Assembly: GCF_003350475.1 (NCBI RefSeq)
Contig: NZ_QQAV01000005.1
Location: forward strand, 1-64,000
DNA length: 64,000 bases
From: Pseudacidovorax intermedius
Lineage (GTDB): Bacteria; Pseudomonadota; Gammaproteobacteria; Burkholderiales; Burkholderiaceae_C
Reading direction: 5' to 3'
The notes beneath the pieces are model-generated. The model saw only the letters and a program-made list of their open reading frames with translations, was not told the origin of the DNA and ran no database searches. Made by a program: the position numbers and the translations under genes. Shown here one piece after another: positions 33,891-42,373 of this stretch. Position 1 is the stretch's first letter; the number at the start of each line of letters is the position of its first letter.

Positions 33891-34637
33891 TTACGCGCCG
33901 CCGGCCAGTTCTTCGAGGCGGCGCGCTGCCTCTTCGGCCGAGGCCTCGCTGCGCGCCCGGGCCAGTTGCATCATGCGGGTGGTGTCGCCCTGCTCCAGCG
34001 CGTCGCGGGCCTCGATCCACAACTGCACCGACTGCTGTCGCCGCTCCACCGAGGCCAGGCCCAGCTTGCTGTAGCGCAGGGTCTGCAGCGACAGCGCCGC
34101 GATCATCCGGCGCAGCCGCTCATTGCCGGCAAAGCGGGCCGTCAGCTGCAGCAGGCGGTGCACCGTCTCCGCGTAGGCGTCGCCGCCCTCGGGCGAGGTC
34201 GAGAGCGCCTCCAGCCGCGCCACGCCGGCACGCATGAGGGCCAGCAGCTCTGGTGGCCGCTGCGACGCCACCTTGCGCACCACGACGTCGAACAGGCCGG
34301 CGCGGATCTCGAACAGCTCGCGCAACTCCTGCGCCGTCAGCACCGCCACGATGGCGCCGCGGCGCGGCAGCACCTGGATCAGGCCCTCGCGCTCCAGGAT
34401 GCGGATCGCCTCGCGCACGGGGCCGCGGCTGATGGCGAATTCGTCGGCCACCTCCTGCTCGCCGACCCGGGCGCCCGGCGCCAGCTCGCCCGAGAGGATC
34501 CGGTCACCGAGCCGGGCCGCCACCTGCTCGGGCACCGTCAACGTGAGGCCGGAGGCGTCGGCAAAGAGCCGGAACGCCACCTCTTTCTCCCAGCGGGAAA
34601 AGTCAGGATCGGCGAGGAGGTCGGAAGGATGAGGCAC
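33891..34637 (-). CDS. GntR family (FCD domain) regulator of the carboxylase genes
   Basis: Regulator of 248 residues. Its winged helix-turn-helix is read from VAARLGDRILSGELAPGARV, FAISRGPVREAIRILEREGL and VLPRRGAIVAVL; an FCD sensor (about 115-235, ELFEIRAGLFDVVVRKVA and a final EEAARRLEEL) follows and usually binds an organic acid. The motif ATTGTCAACAA lies 35 bases before its start and again at the carboxylase promoters, pointing to repression of itself and those operons. The effector may be the operon's substrate acid or its CoA ester. Confidence 0.9.
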   Translation of the reverse strand: MPHPSDLLADPDFSRWEKEVAFRLFADASGLTLTVPEQVAARLGDRILSGELAPGARVGEQEVADEFAISRGPVREAIRILEREGLIQVLPRRGAIVAVLTAQELRELFEIRAGLFDVVVRKVASQRPPELLALMRAGVARLEALSTSPEGGDAYAETVHRLLQLTARFAGNERLRRMIAALSLQTLRYSKLGLASVERRQQSVQLWIEARDALEQGDTTRMMQLARARSEASAEEAARRLEELAGGA

Positions 34638-34671
34638 AGGATGAGGATCAATTCAGGCGGTCAACCTGCGC

Positions 34672-34682
34672 ATTGTCAACAA
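34672..34682. promoter_or_regulatory. Putative autoregulatory site of the GntR gene
   Basis: ATTGTCAACAA, identical over 11 bases to the site between the carboxylase operons at 33583, located 35 bases before the GntR start codon. Confidence 0.6.
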
Positions 34683-34767
34683 AGTCTGACCCTCCCACCA
34701 GCCATGCCTGGCGCAGGCGCTGACCTGTTTCTGACCGGCTTCATTTACGTTTGTTAACTACGCTACA

Positions 34768-34783
34768 GAAACACTTGTGTTTC
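34768..34783 (+). promoter_or_regulatory. Perfect dyad upstream of the pseudo-GGDEF-EAL gene
   Basis: GAAACAC-TT-GTGTTTC, seven-base arms, 60 bases before the ATG at 34844. It lies on the only promoter region of the plus-strand signalling cluster and could be the site of the Crp/Fnr-like or OmpR-like protein encoded in the cluster; no consensus known to me matches. Confidence 0.4.
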
Positions 34784-34843
34784 GGCTGCGGGCCGGGAAC
34801 CCGCTGCCTACGATCCGCCCCATCAAGGTCAAGGAGTCGGTTC

Positions 34844-36226
34844 ATGGGCAGTCGCGGCATTGGGCATGGAGGCGCGTGTGCAGAGCACGACGCTCCGCCC
34901 GTGGCGCTGACGCAGGGCCCGCTGCCCGCCGGCGCTGTCGCGGCTCATCCTGAAAGCGGTTTCTGCGCCGCGGCCCGGAGCGCGCCGCCGCTGCGCGCGG
35001 CCTTTCTTTCGATCACCAACGCGGCTGCCATCGCCGAGGCCTACGGCGCGGTGGCGGCATCCAGCCTCAGTGCCCAGTTGCTCCATGGCCTGCGCGAGTG
35101 GCTCGGCCATCCGCTGCGTGCCGAACGCGTGGCCGACGATTGCCTGGTGCTGTGGGTCGATGGCGATGCAACCGCGCTGGAGCGCCTGCTGGCCCGCGCC
35201 GGGCGCGAGTCCTTCCCGGTGGATGGCCAGGCCTGCCTGCCCGCCCTGCATGCCGACTGGCTTGACATCGAAGGCGACCAGGCGCGGATGCTGACGCCGG
35301 AAGAGTCCGCCTACGCCCATTTCGTCGCCACGCCCAGCCCGAGTGCGGCCGGTGGCTGGCAGGCGGCCGCCGACCGCTTCCGCGCCGACATGTCGGCCGC
35401 CAGCGAACTGGCCGGCGCGCTGGGCGCCAGCCGTGTGGCGCTGGACTGGCAGGAGGTGGCCAACGCCCAGTCGCCCGGCGACAGCCTGTGCCTGCGGGGC
35501 ACACCCTGCCTGGTGCCGATCGCCGAAGGCATGCAGGCGCTGTCCAGCGACATCTTCGTGCCGGCCCTGGAGCGGCTCAACCTCACGCGCCACCTCGACC
35601 GGACGATGGTGCTGCTCACCCTCGCCCGCCTGGACCGGATGACCCGCCTGCACCTGTCCTGCCGCATCTCGCCGCTGAGTGCGCTGGACGACGCCTACTG
35701 GACGAGCGTGTTCGATGCCCTGGCACAGCGGCCGGCCATGGCACGCCGCTTCACGCTCGAGATCGGCGGCCGGGCCGCGCTGCCGGCGCTGGAATCCACC
35801 CGTGCCTTCTGCCAGAAGCTGCGCGAGCGCGGCGTGCGCATCGCCGTCTCGCGCTTCGGCAGCGGCAGCGACAGCATCGGCCTCGAAGGCCTGCAGGCCT
35901 GCCGGCCCGACATGCTGGTGCTGGACGAACTCTGCATCCTGCGTGCCCGCCATTCGGAGGCCGGCCGGCAGGAGCTGCGCGACATGGTGCGCACCTGTGG
36001 AGCGCTGGTGCCGCACACCGTCGTCGCCGGTGTCGACGGCGAACAGGATCTGGCGCATGCCCGGGCTGCCGGCGCGCAGTGGGTCTGCGGCCGCGGGGTG
36101 CCCCGCAGCCCGGTCCGGCGCGAGGCAGCGGCCGTGGGCCGCCCCATCGTGAGGCGCGTGGCGCCGCTGGCGGTCGCCGCGGCGGCGCCCGAGGTGGCCC
36201 GGCCCCACATCGATTTTTGGCATTGA
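34844..36226 (+). CDS. Degenerate GGDEF-EAL (c-di-GMP receptor-like) protein
   Basis: Protein of 460 residues that I read as a decayed cyclase-phosphodiesterase. Residues 50-110 (AAFLSITNAAAIAEAYG, then ERVADDCLVLW) follow the GGDEF fold with VADDC at 96-100 in place of GGDEF. Residues 195-415 follow the EAL fold: TLEIGG (304-309) replaces LEITE, AVSRFGSGSDS (334-344) replaces LDDFGTGYSS, and VVAGVDGE (393-400) replaces VVAEGVE. The acidic metal ligands are gone, so no catalysis is expected; nucleotide sensing or protein contact is likely. AAGGAG precedes the ATG at 34844. It is the first gene of a four-gene plus-strand cluster. Assignment is by pattern and needs a profile search. Confidence 0.65.
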   Translation: MGSRGIGHGGACAEHDAPPVALTQGPLPAGAVAAHPESGFCAAARSAPPLRAAFLSITNAAAIAEAYGAVAASSLSAQLLHGLREWLGHPLRAERVADDCLVLWVDGDATALERLLARAGRESFPVDGQACLPALHADWLDIEGDQARMLTPEESAYAHFVATPSPSAAGGWQAAADRFRADMSAASELAGALGASRVALDWQEVANAQSPGDSLCLRGTPCLVPIAEGMQALSSDIFVPALERLNLTRHLDRTMVLLTLARLDRMTRLHLSCRISPLSALDDAYWTSVFDALAQRPAMARRFTLEIGGRAALPALESTRAFCQKLRERGVRIAVSRFGSGSDSIGLEGLQACRPDMLVLDELCILRARHSEAGRQELRDMVRTCGALVPHTVVAGVDGEQDLAHARAAGAQWVCGRGVPRSPVRREAAAVGRPIVRRVAPLAVAAAAPEVARPHIDFWH

Positions 36227-36236
36227 GGAGATTCGC

Positions 36237-36953
36237 ATGAGCAGCTTCGCCGGCCTTCGGGCGCGACCCGAGACGCGCCCTCCGTTGATGACCCCCGTCC
36301 GCGCGCCCACGCCGCTGCCGGGGACGGTCTCTCCCTGGGCCGGCCTGCGCGAGCGCGGCCCGAAGGAGGCGCCCGCCGCCCGCAGCGCCTGCACCTGCGG
36401 TGCTGCGGCCGACGGCGCCTGCCACGAGGGCGAAAGCCTGGATCTCATGCTCCAGCACCAGTACCGGATGCTGGAGCAGGCCATCGCCGAGCAGGCGAGC
36501 CGCCACTCCCGTGTCGTCGCCGCCTCGGCGGAGCCCGCCCTGGCGCCGCTGCTGGAGCAACTCGAATCCCCCGGCGCATCCGCGGCTGGCCTGAACTTCG
36601 CCGACCACCGGCTGGTCGACGAGGGCTGGACGCTGGTGCTGCCCGGCGCCGGCCTGCGCATGCCGCTCAACAGCGAAGAGCGGCTGCTGATGATGTCGCT
36701 GGCCCTCACGCGGGGCCACCGCCTCGGCCGCGGGGCGATGCAGGCCATCTTTGCGGCCTACCAGCTCGCCGACGACGTCGCCGCCATCGACCAGGTGGTG
36801 CGCAGCCTGCGGGGCCGCGCGCGCATTGCCGGCGGCCATCTGCCACTGCGCGCCGTGGGCGGCGGCTACCAGTTCGGTGGCGTGGGCACCCGGCCGCCGG
36901 GCCGCCCGCCAGGCAGCGGCCGCTGGCTGCGTTCGGCGGCCCCGTCGCTCTGA
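36237..36953 (+). CDS. OmpR-like winged-helix protein without receiver domain
   Basis: Protein of 238 residues. The C-terminal part (about 128-214) matches the OmpR/PhoB DNA-binding domain: PLNSEERLLMMSLALTRGH, then IDQVVRSLRGRARI and the wing LRAVGGGYQFG. There is no receiver domain. The first 65 residues are Pro/Arg-rich with a CTCG..AC cysteine trio (52, 54, 62), and a helical stretch (66-112) links the two. It begins 10 bases after the degenerate GGDEF-EAL gene, so the two are probably made together; the enzyme-like partner may control the DNA-binding protein. Targets are unknown. Confidence 0.62.
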   Translation: MSSFAGLRARPETRPPLMTPVRAPTPLPGTVSPWAGLRERGPKEAPAARSACTCGAAADGACHEGESLDLMLQHQYRMLEQAIAEQASRHSRVVAASAEPALAPLLEQLESPGASAAGLNFADHRLVDEGWTLVLPGAGLRMPLNSEERLLMMSLALTRGHRLGRGAMQAIFAAYQLADDVAAIDQVVRSLRGRARIAGGHLPLRAVGGGYQFGGVGTRPPGRPPGSGRWLRSAAPSL

Positions 36954-36959
36954 AGATCC

Positions 36960-36978
36960 GTGCGCCAATGGGGCGCAC
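36960..36978 (+). terminator. Hairpin after the winged-helix gene (terminator-like, no T-run)
   Basis: GTGCGCC-AATGG-GGCGCAC, a perfect seven-base stem six bases after the stop codon. No T-run follows, so it may be an RNA-stability or attenuation element, not a true terminator; the following 130 bases before the Crp/Fnr gene contain no gene. Confidence 0.35.
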
Positions 36979-37113
36979 CGCGCCCGTGCGGCCTGAAAGG
37001 TGCTTGCGTGGCCGGCAGCAGCGACGCTGGGTGCCTGCCGGGCACCTCTTCCCCGAAATCCGGTTTGACGTGAAGCTGCTGCGCGGGCCGTGGCCTCGTG
37101 CAGGAGACGACTG

Positions 37114-37860
37114 ATGTACATCCACCCTCTGCTTTCGTCGGTACCGCCCCGTGCGCGCGAGGCGCTGGTGCGGCTGATCGAGCTGCGCAACTTCCGCCGC
37201 AACGAGGTCGTCCTGAACGTGGGCGACGACATCGACGCCCTGTACTGCGTGGGCTCGGGCCTGCTGCGCGTGGTGGTGCCCGGCCCCAACGACGCGACCG
37301 TCACCACCAACTTCCTCAGCCCCGACGACCTGCACCTGGGCGCGCCCCTGGACGGACCGAAGCAGCCGTCCGACCTGAGCCTGATCGCCGCCCTGCCCTC
37401 CTCGGTCTACGTGATGCCGCTGTGGACCCTGCGGCGCCTGTGCGAGAGCTACCCCAGCGTGCCGCTGGTGCTGATGCAGATGCAGTGCAGGCAGATGCTG
37501 GCGCTGCGCAAGCAGATCCGCCGCCGCACCACCATGTCGGCCGAGCACCTGGTCGGCCGCGTGCTGCAGGAGCTCACGCAGCTGGCGCCCGAGGGCGACC
37601 ATGCCTTCGACCGCCGCATCTCGCAGGGCGTGATCGCCTCCTACGCCGGGCTGTCGCGGCCCATGGTCAACAAGGTGCTCAAGGAGCTGGAGGAGCGCGG
37701 CGTGGTCCAGCGCGACGGCGACGCCGTGCATGTGCGCGACGACCTGGCCTTCAACACCGACTTCCATGCGCCGCTGGGCCCGGACGAGCTGGCGCCGCCG
37801 TCGCGCGCGCCGGACCATCCGGACAAGGATTTCCCGATCGACTTCGGGTCGCGTTTTTGA
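37114..37860 (+). CDS. Crp/Fnr family transcription regulator
   Basis: Regulator of 248 residues. The N-terminal cyclic-nucleotide-like barrel is seen as FRRNEVVLNVGDDIDALYCV and SGLLRVVVPG; the long dimer helix is around 120-150. The HTH is ISQGVIASYAGLSRPMVNKVLKEL at about 170-193. No Fnr-type cysteine cluster is present. A GGAG box before the ATG at 37114 sets the start. Some members of this family bind c-di-GMP, and the gene is four bases from an EAL gene, so a c-di-GMP link is a reasonable guess. Confidence 0.87.
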   Translation: MYIHPLLSSVPPRAREALVRLIELRNFRRNEVVLNVGDDIDALYCVGSGLLRVVVPGPNDATVTTNFLSPDDLHLGAPLDGPKQPSDLSLIAALPSSVYVMPLWTLRRLCESYPSVPLVLMQMQCRQMLALRKQIRRRTTMSAEHLVGRVLQELTQLAPEGDHAFDRRISQGVIASYAGLSRPMVNKVLKELEERGVVQRDGDAVHVRDDLAFNTDFHAPLGPDELAPPSRAPDHPDKDFPIDFGSRF

Positions 37861-37864
37861 TCTC

Positions 37865-38743
37865 ATGCCCGACGCCTTCCGCCATGGTCTGCAGTCCGGT
37901 CGCCGCCGGCAGGTCCGGCCCGTGGGCGGATGGCAGGCAGATCTGGCCCAGGCGCTGCAGCGCGAGGAGCTGGAGGTGCACTACCAGCCCAAGCTGCATG
38001 CCTGCGACGGCCGGCTCAGTGGCGTGGAGGCCCTGGTGCGCTGGCACCACCCCCGCGTGGGCTGGGTGCCGCCGGAGGACCTGATCGCCTTCTGCGAGCG
38101 CCACCGGCTGATCGTGCAGCTGGGCCGCTGGGTGGTGCGTGCCGTGTGCCGCCAGCTGGCCGACTGGCAGCGAACGGAAGGGCTGCGGATCGCTGCCTCC
38201 ATCAACCTGTCGCCGCTGCAACTGGACAGTCCCTCGCTGGCCGACTACTTCGACGAGCAGATGCGCGAGCACGGACTGCAGCCCGACCAGCTGAGCTTCG
38301 AGATCACCGAAAGCTGGTCGCTGGCCGCCAGTGGCGCGGCCGACGACTTCTTCCGCGTGCTGCGCCAGCGCGGCTTCGGCCTGTCGATCGACGACTTCGG
38401 CTCGGGCTACTCCTCGCTCAGCCGGCTGTGGCGCGTGCCGGCGAACGAGCTGAAGATCGACGCCTACTTCGTGCAGAACGTGGCGGCCGACCCTGCCGTG
38501 CAGATCGTGGTCAAGGCCGCGGTCGACCTGGCCCATGCGCTGGGCATGCGGCTGGTGGCCGAGGGCGTCGAGACCCAGGCCCAGTGCGAGGCGCTGGTGC
38601 GCCTGGGCTGCGACGAGCTGCAGGGCTACGTGTTCAGCCCCGCGCTGCCCCCGGCCCAGCTCTCGCTGTGGGTGCGAGGGCGCATGCGGGCGGCGGACGC
38701 GCCGGCGCCGCACGGGGCCGCGCCTTCGGCGCTCATCGGCTGA
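37865..38743 (+). CDS. Stand-alone EAL c-di-GMP phosphodiesterase
   Basis: Protein of 292 residues consisting almost only of an EAL domain with the catalytic set intact: EALVRW at 55-60, SINLSPLQL, FEITES, IDDFGSGYSSL, ELKID, and LVAEGVET. It should open c-di-GMP to pGpG. It starts four bases after the Crp/Fnr stop, so translation is probably linked. Together with the degenerate relative upstream, one active and one inactive EAL protein lie in the same cluster. Confidence 0.9.
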   Translation: MPDAFRHGLQSGRRRQVRPVGGWQADLAQALQREELEVHYQPKLHACDGRLSGVEALVRWHHPRVGWVPPEDLIAFCERHRLIVQLGRWVVRAVCRQLADWQRTEGLRIAASINLSPLQLDSPSLADYFDEQMREHGLQPDQLSFEITESWSLAASGAADDFFRVLRQRGFGLSIDDFGSGYSSLSRLWRVPANELKIDAYFVQNVAADPAVQIVVKAAVDLAHALGMRLVAEGVETQAQCEALVRLGCDELQGYVFSPALPPAQLSLWVRGRMRAADAPAPHGAAPSALIG

Positions 38744-38749
38744 ACGCCA

Positions 38750-40282
38750 TCACGCCGCGGGGCGGGCGGCGGGCCTGCCCGCGCTGTCGGCTGCGGGCGT
38801 CAGCCGCACGGGCAGCCAGCGGGTGCACAGTCCGGCGCCCAGCACGGCCAGCCCGGCGATCAGGAAGACGGACCGCAGCCCATGCCCGTGGGCGCCGGTC
38901 AGCGCCTGCGCCACAGCCGGCGATGCGAGCCCGACGGGCGCGGCCGCTGCCACTGCCGTGACCGTGGCCATCTCCGCCTCCACCATGTGCACCAGCAGCG
39001 CCGCCAGCAGGGCCACGCCGCCCGCGCCGCCCAGGCTGCGCAGCATCACGGGCACGGCCGTCGCAATGCCGAGGTGCTGCGCGGGCGAGGTCCGCTGCGA
39101 CACCACCGTCACCACCGGAAAGACCAGCCCCAGGCCGATGCCCAGCGGCAGCAGGCCGAGCGACAGCGCCAGCGCTTGCGTCGGCCACCACTGCAGGGCA
39201 CCCGCCAGCAGCACGAAGCCCAGCACCATCGACGCGCAGGCCGCGCGGGCCACGGTGACCGGCGAGCGGCGGGCACGCAGAAGGCGTCCGCTGCCGATGG
39301 CGGCGAAGGTGACGCCGGCCATCAGCGGCAGCAGGTGCCAGGCCGATCCGATGGGCGACAGGTGCAGGCGGTCCTGCAGGTACGGCGGCAGCAGGGCCAC
39401 CGCGGCGTACAGCGCCACCCCCGAGGCCATGGCCATCAGGCTCGTGGCCCGGTAGGCCGCAGGCGCAAAGAGCGACAGCGGCAGGAGCGGATGCGCGGCC
39501 CGTTGCTGCCGCCACAGGAAGAGCGCGGCCAACGCCAGCCCGCCCGCCAGCAACGGGCCCAGCCCCAGCGCCGGCGGCAGGCCCAGCCGCCCGCGCTGCG
39601 TGGCCAGCAACAGCAGCACCAGCGCTCCGGCCAGCAGCGCACCGCCCGGCCAGTCGATGCGGGCGTCGGCCGCGCCATGCCGACGCCCGGCCGGCAGCGT
39701 CATGGCCAGCAGGCCCGCGGCCAGCAAGGCCAGCGGCACGTTGAGCCAGAAGGCCCAGTGCCAGGTCAGGTGCTCCACCAGCGTGCCGCCCAGCAGCGGA
39801 CCGAACAGCGTCGCGATGCCGTAGGCCGCCCCGAGCAGCGACTGGAAGCGGGGCCGCTGCTCCAGCGGAAAGAGGCTCGCCACGCTGAGCATGGCCAGCG
39901 TCATCAGGCCCCCACCGCCTGCACCCTGGACGGCGCGCGCCAGCACGAGCTGGGCCACGCTGCGGCTGGCGCCGCACGCCAGCGAACCGAGCAGGAACAG
40001 CCCCAGCGCCCACAGCAGCACGCGCCGGGTGCCCAGCAGGTCCGCCAGGCGCCCGTAGAGCGTGATGACCACCGTGGCGGCCAGCAGGTACGAGGAGAAG
40101 GCCCAGGCGAGCGGCCATCTCCCGGGCAACTCGCGCGCCATCACCGGCAGCGCGGTGGACAGGATGGTCTGGTCCAGCGCCGCCATGGCCAGGGTGAGCA
40201 TGAGCATCGCGAAGGCGATGCGCTGCTGGCGGGCGGGCGGGAAGTCGGACGAGGGCGACGGCACGGCAACGGGCGGCGGCAT
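38750..40282 (-). CDS. MFS drug-efflux transporter (DHA2, EmrB/QacA type)
   Basis: Inner-membrane exporter of 510 residues with 14 predicted helices. The first segment has the DHA2 motif ALDQTILSTALPVMARELPG; motif A is YGRLADLLGTRRVLLW; motif C is AYGIATLFGPLLGGTLVEH. It should expel drugs, dyes or toxic acids using proton motive force. It ends six bases from the convergent EAL gene and is divergent from a LysR gene, the probable regulator. Confidence 0.92.
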   Translation of the reverse strand: MPPPVAVPSPSSDFPPARQQRIAFAMLMLTLAMAALDQTILSTALPVMARELPGRWPLAWAFSSYLLAATVVITLYGRLADLLGTRRVLLWALGLFLLGSLACGASRSVAQLVLARAVQGAGGGGLMTLAMLSVASLFPLEQRPRFQSLLGAAYGIATLFGPLLGGTLVEHLTWHWAFWLNVPLALLAAGLLAMTLPAGRRHGAADARIDWPGGALLAGALVLLLLATQRGRLGLPPALGLGPLLAGGLALAALFLWRQQRAAHPLLPLSLFAPAAYRATSLMAMASGVALYAAVALLPPYLQDRLHLSPIGSAWHLLPLMAGVTFAAIGSGRLLRARRSPVTVARAACASMVLGFVLLAGALQWWPTQALALSLGLLPLGIGLGLVFPVVTVVSQRTSPAQHLGIATAVPVMLRSLGGAGGVALLAALLVHMVEAEMATVTAVAAAAPVGLASPAVAQALTGAHGHGLRSVFLIAGLAVLGAGLCTRWLPVRLTPAADSAGRPAARPAA

Positions 40283-40356
40283 GGCGGGAGAAGCTCCGGG
40301 GATGGGCGATGCGCCGCAGTGTCCGGATGCTCGTCGATTCCGTACAGTGCAATGTC

Positions 40357-40373
40357 CGAAATCGATGGTTTCG
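40357..40373. promoter_or_regulatory. Candidate LysR site between MFS and LysR genes
   Basis: CGAAA-TCGATGG-TTTCG, five-base arms seven bases apart, ending four bases before the LysR start codon. Placement fits an autoregulatory site in a divergent LysR-target pair; the match to the T-N11-A pattern is loose. Confidence 0.35.
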
Positions 40374-40377
40374 CCCG

Positions 40378-41313
40378 ATGAAACAGTACGACCTCAACCT
40401 GCTGGCCGCCCTTGACGCCCTGCTGGCCACGGGCAGCGTCACGGCCGCCGCGACGCGCATGCACCTGAGCACGCCCGCCATGAGCCACACCCTGGCGCGC
40501 ATCCGCGAGGTGTTCGAGGACCCGATCCTCGTGCGTGCGGGCCGCCGGCTGGTGCCTACCCCGCGCGCCCTGGCGCTGGCGGAGCCGGTGCGCCAGCTGC
40601 TGGTCCAGGCCCAGGCGCTGCGCGCCACGGCAGGACAGGACTGGCAGGCCCAGCCGCGCCGCTTCGTCGTGCGTGCGCCCGAGGGCTGGGCCGTGGCCTA
40701 TGGCGTCGTGATCGCCCAGGCGCTGGCCGAGCGCATGCCGCACGCCAGCCTGCAGTGGCTGCCCGAAGCACCCCACGACCCTGGCGCCCTGCGCGAGGGC
40801 CGCATCGACCTGGAGATCGGCGCCGTGCGCCGGGCCGACACCCGTGCCCAGGCCGTGCTGCTGGCTGCGCAGCCGCTGGTGGGTGCGGCACGCGCCGGTC
40901 ATCCGCTGCTCAAGGGCCGCATGACGCTGGCGCGCTACGCCGGCGCCCGCCACGTCGACACCTCGCCCCGCGCGGGCGAGCCCGCCTCCGTGGATCGCGC
41001 ATTGGCCGAGGCGGGGTTGGCGCGCGACGTGGCCCTGCTGGTGCCCAGCACCTTCACGGCCCTGATCGCCGCCTCGCGCTCCGACCTGGTGGCCACCGCC
41101 TCCGCCCGCACCGCCCGCAAGATGGCCGAGCCGCTGGGCCTCGCCTTGTTCAAGCTGCCGGTGGCAGTGCAGACCGAGCCCACGCGCATGGCCTGGCATC
41201 CCCGCCACGAGGGTGACGAGGCGCACCAGTGGCTGCGTACCTGCGTGACGCGCGTGTTCCACGACGGGCGCAGCACGGTGCCGCCGCCCGCGACGCCGGC
41301 TACTCGAACTTGA
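40378..41313 (+). CDS. LysR family regulator
   Basis: Regulator of 311 residues. The winged HTH is LLAALDALLATGSVTAAATRMHLS cut to its core TGSVTAAATRMHLSTPAMSH, followed by the linker RIREVFEDPILVRAGRRLVPT and a substrate-binding domain. Its placement, divergent from the MFS exporter, suggests that it controls that pump. Its 3' end overlaps the convergent Bug gene by 14 bases. ATG at 40378 is favoured since the HTH starts at once; the frame is open to 40309. Confidence 0.9.
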   Translation: MKQYDLNLLAALDALLATGSVTAAATRMHLSTPAMSHTLARIREVFEDPILVRAGRRLVPTPRALALAEPVRQLLVQAQALRATAGQDWQAQPRRFVVRAPEGWAVAYGVVIAQALAERMPHASLQWLPEAPHDPGALREGRIDLEIGAVRRADTRAQAVLLAAQPLVGAARAGHPLLKGRMTLARYAGARHVDTSPRAGEPASVDRALAEAGLARDVALLVPSTFTALIAASRSDLVATASARTARKMAEPLGLALFKLPVAVQTEPTRMAWHPRHEGDEAHQWLRTCVTRVFHDGRSTVPPPATPATRT

Positions 41314-42274
41314 TGCCGCTGGACCGCAGCGTCTCGCCGAAGGCGTCGTACTGCACCCGGAAGAAGCGGGCGAACTGCTCGGGCGACATGCCATGCCCGT
41401 CGAAGGCCTGTTCCGCCAGCTGGGCGCGTACCCCCGGCTGGGCCAGCGTGCGCTGCAGTGCTTCGGACAGGCGCTGCGTGAGCGCAGGCGGCAGCCCCGG
41501 CGGCCCGAAGAAGCCCGCCCAGGGCGTGATGGTGAGCTTGCCCAGGCCCAGCTCGGTGGCGGTGGGCACCTGGGGCAGCAGCTCGCTGCGCTTGGGCAGC
41601 AGGGTGACCAGCGCGCGGATGCGGCCCTCCTTGACGAAGCCGGGCGCCAGGGTGCCGGTGGTGAACATCATCTGAACCTGGCCGCCCAGCAGGTCGGTCA
41701 TGGCCTGCGAGTCGCCCTTGTAGCGGGCATTGACCACCGGCCGCTTGCCCAGCAGCTGCAGCATGGCCAGCTCCGACGCACTGTTGCTGGAGGCCGAGTT
41801 GTAGGGCGCGCCCTTGCCGCTGTCGATCCAGGCCAGCAACTCGTCCACGCTGCGCACGGGCAGGCTCGCCGGCACCACCAGGAACATCGAGAACTGCCCG
41901 GCCGAGCTGATGGGCGTGAAGGCCTTGAAGGGGTCGTAGGGCGGCTTGGGCCGCACCGTGGGGGCCGCCACCATCGCGGTATTGGTGCCCATGAGCAGCG
42001 TGTAGCCGTCCGGCGCCGCGGCCGAGACGGCCTGCGCGGCGATCACGCCGTCGGCGCCGGGGCGGTTGTCCACCACCACCTGCTGGCCCAGTTCGCGGCC
42101 CAGGCCTTCGGCGATCACGCGGGTGAGCGAGTCCGCACCCCCGCCCGGCGAGAAGCCGACCAGCAGCCGCAGCGGGCGGTTGGGATAGCCGTCGGTGGCG
42201 GCCTGGGTGGCGGTGGTGCCCACGGACAGGGCGGCCAGCGCGCCGCTGGCGCCCAGCAAGGTTCTGCGTCGCAT
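41300..42274 (-). CDS. Bug/TctC periplasmic solute receptor (4 of 7)
   Basis: Receptor of 324 residues with a signal peptide starting MRRRTLLGASGALAAL (twin-arginine-like) and ending near TQA. Core motifs: YPNRPLRLLVGFSPGGGADSL, VVVDNRPGADGV, AAPDGYTLLMGTN and PQVPTATELGLG. AAAGGA lies before the ATG. It is the last gene of the aconitase-X operon, 99 bases after the dehydratase gene, so the operon's substrate is a plausible ligand. It overlaps the LysR gene tail to tail. Confidence 0.92.
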   Translation of the reverse strand: MRRRTLLGASGALAALSVGTTATQAATDGYPNRPLRLLVGFSPGGGADSLTRVIAEGLGRELGQQVVVDNRPGADGVIAAQAVSAAAPDGYTLLMGTNTAMVAAPTVRPKPPYDPFKAFTPISSAGQFSMFLVVPASLPVRSVDELLAWIDSGKGAPYNSASSNSASELAMLQLLGKRPVVNARYKGDSQAMTDLLGGQVQMMFTTGTLAPGFVKEGRIRALVTLLPKRSELLPQVPTATELGLGKLTITPWAGFFGPPGLPPALTQRLSEALQRTLAQPGVRAQLAEQAFDGHGMSPEQFARFFRVQYDAFGETLRSSGIKFE

Positions 42275-42373
42275 CGTCGATTCCTTTCGTTGTCAAAAGG
42301 CGCGCACGGGCGCCCCGGCCACCATCGACCGGCGGCCTGAAACAGGGAAGACAGAGAAGAAGGGCGCCGGCCT

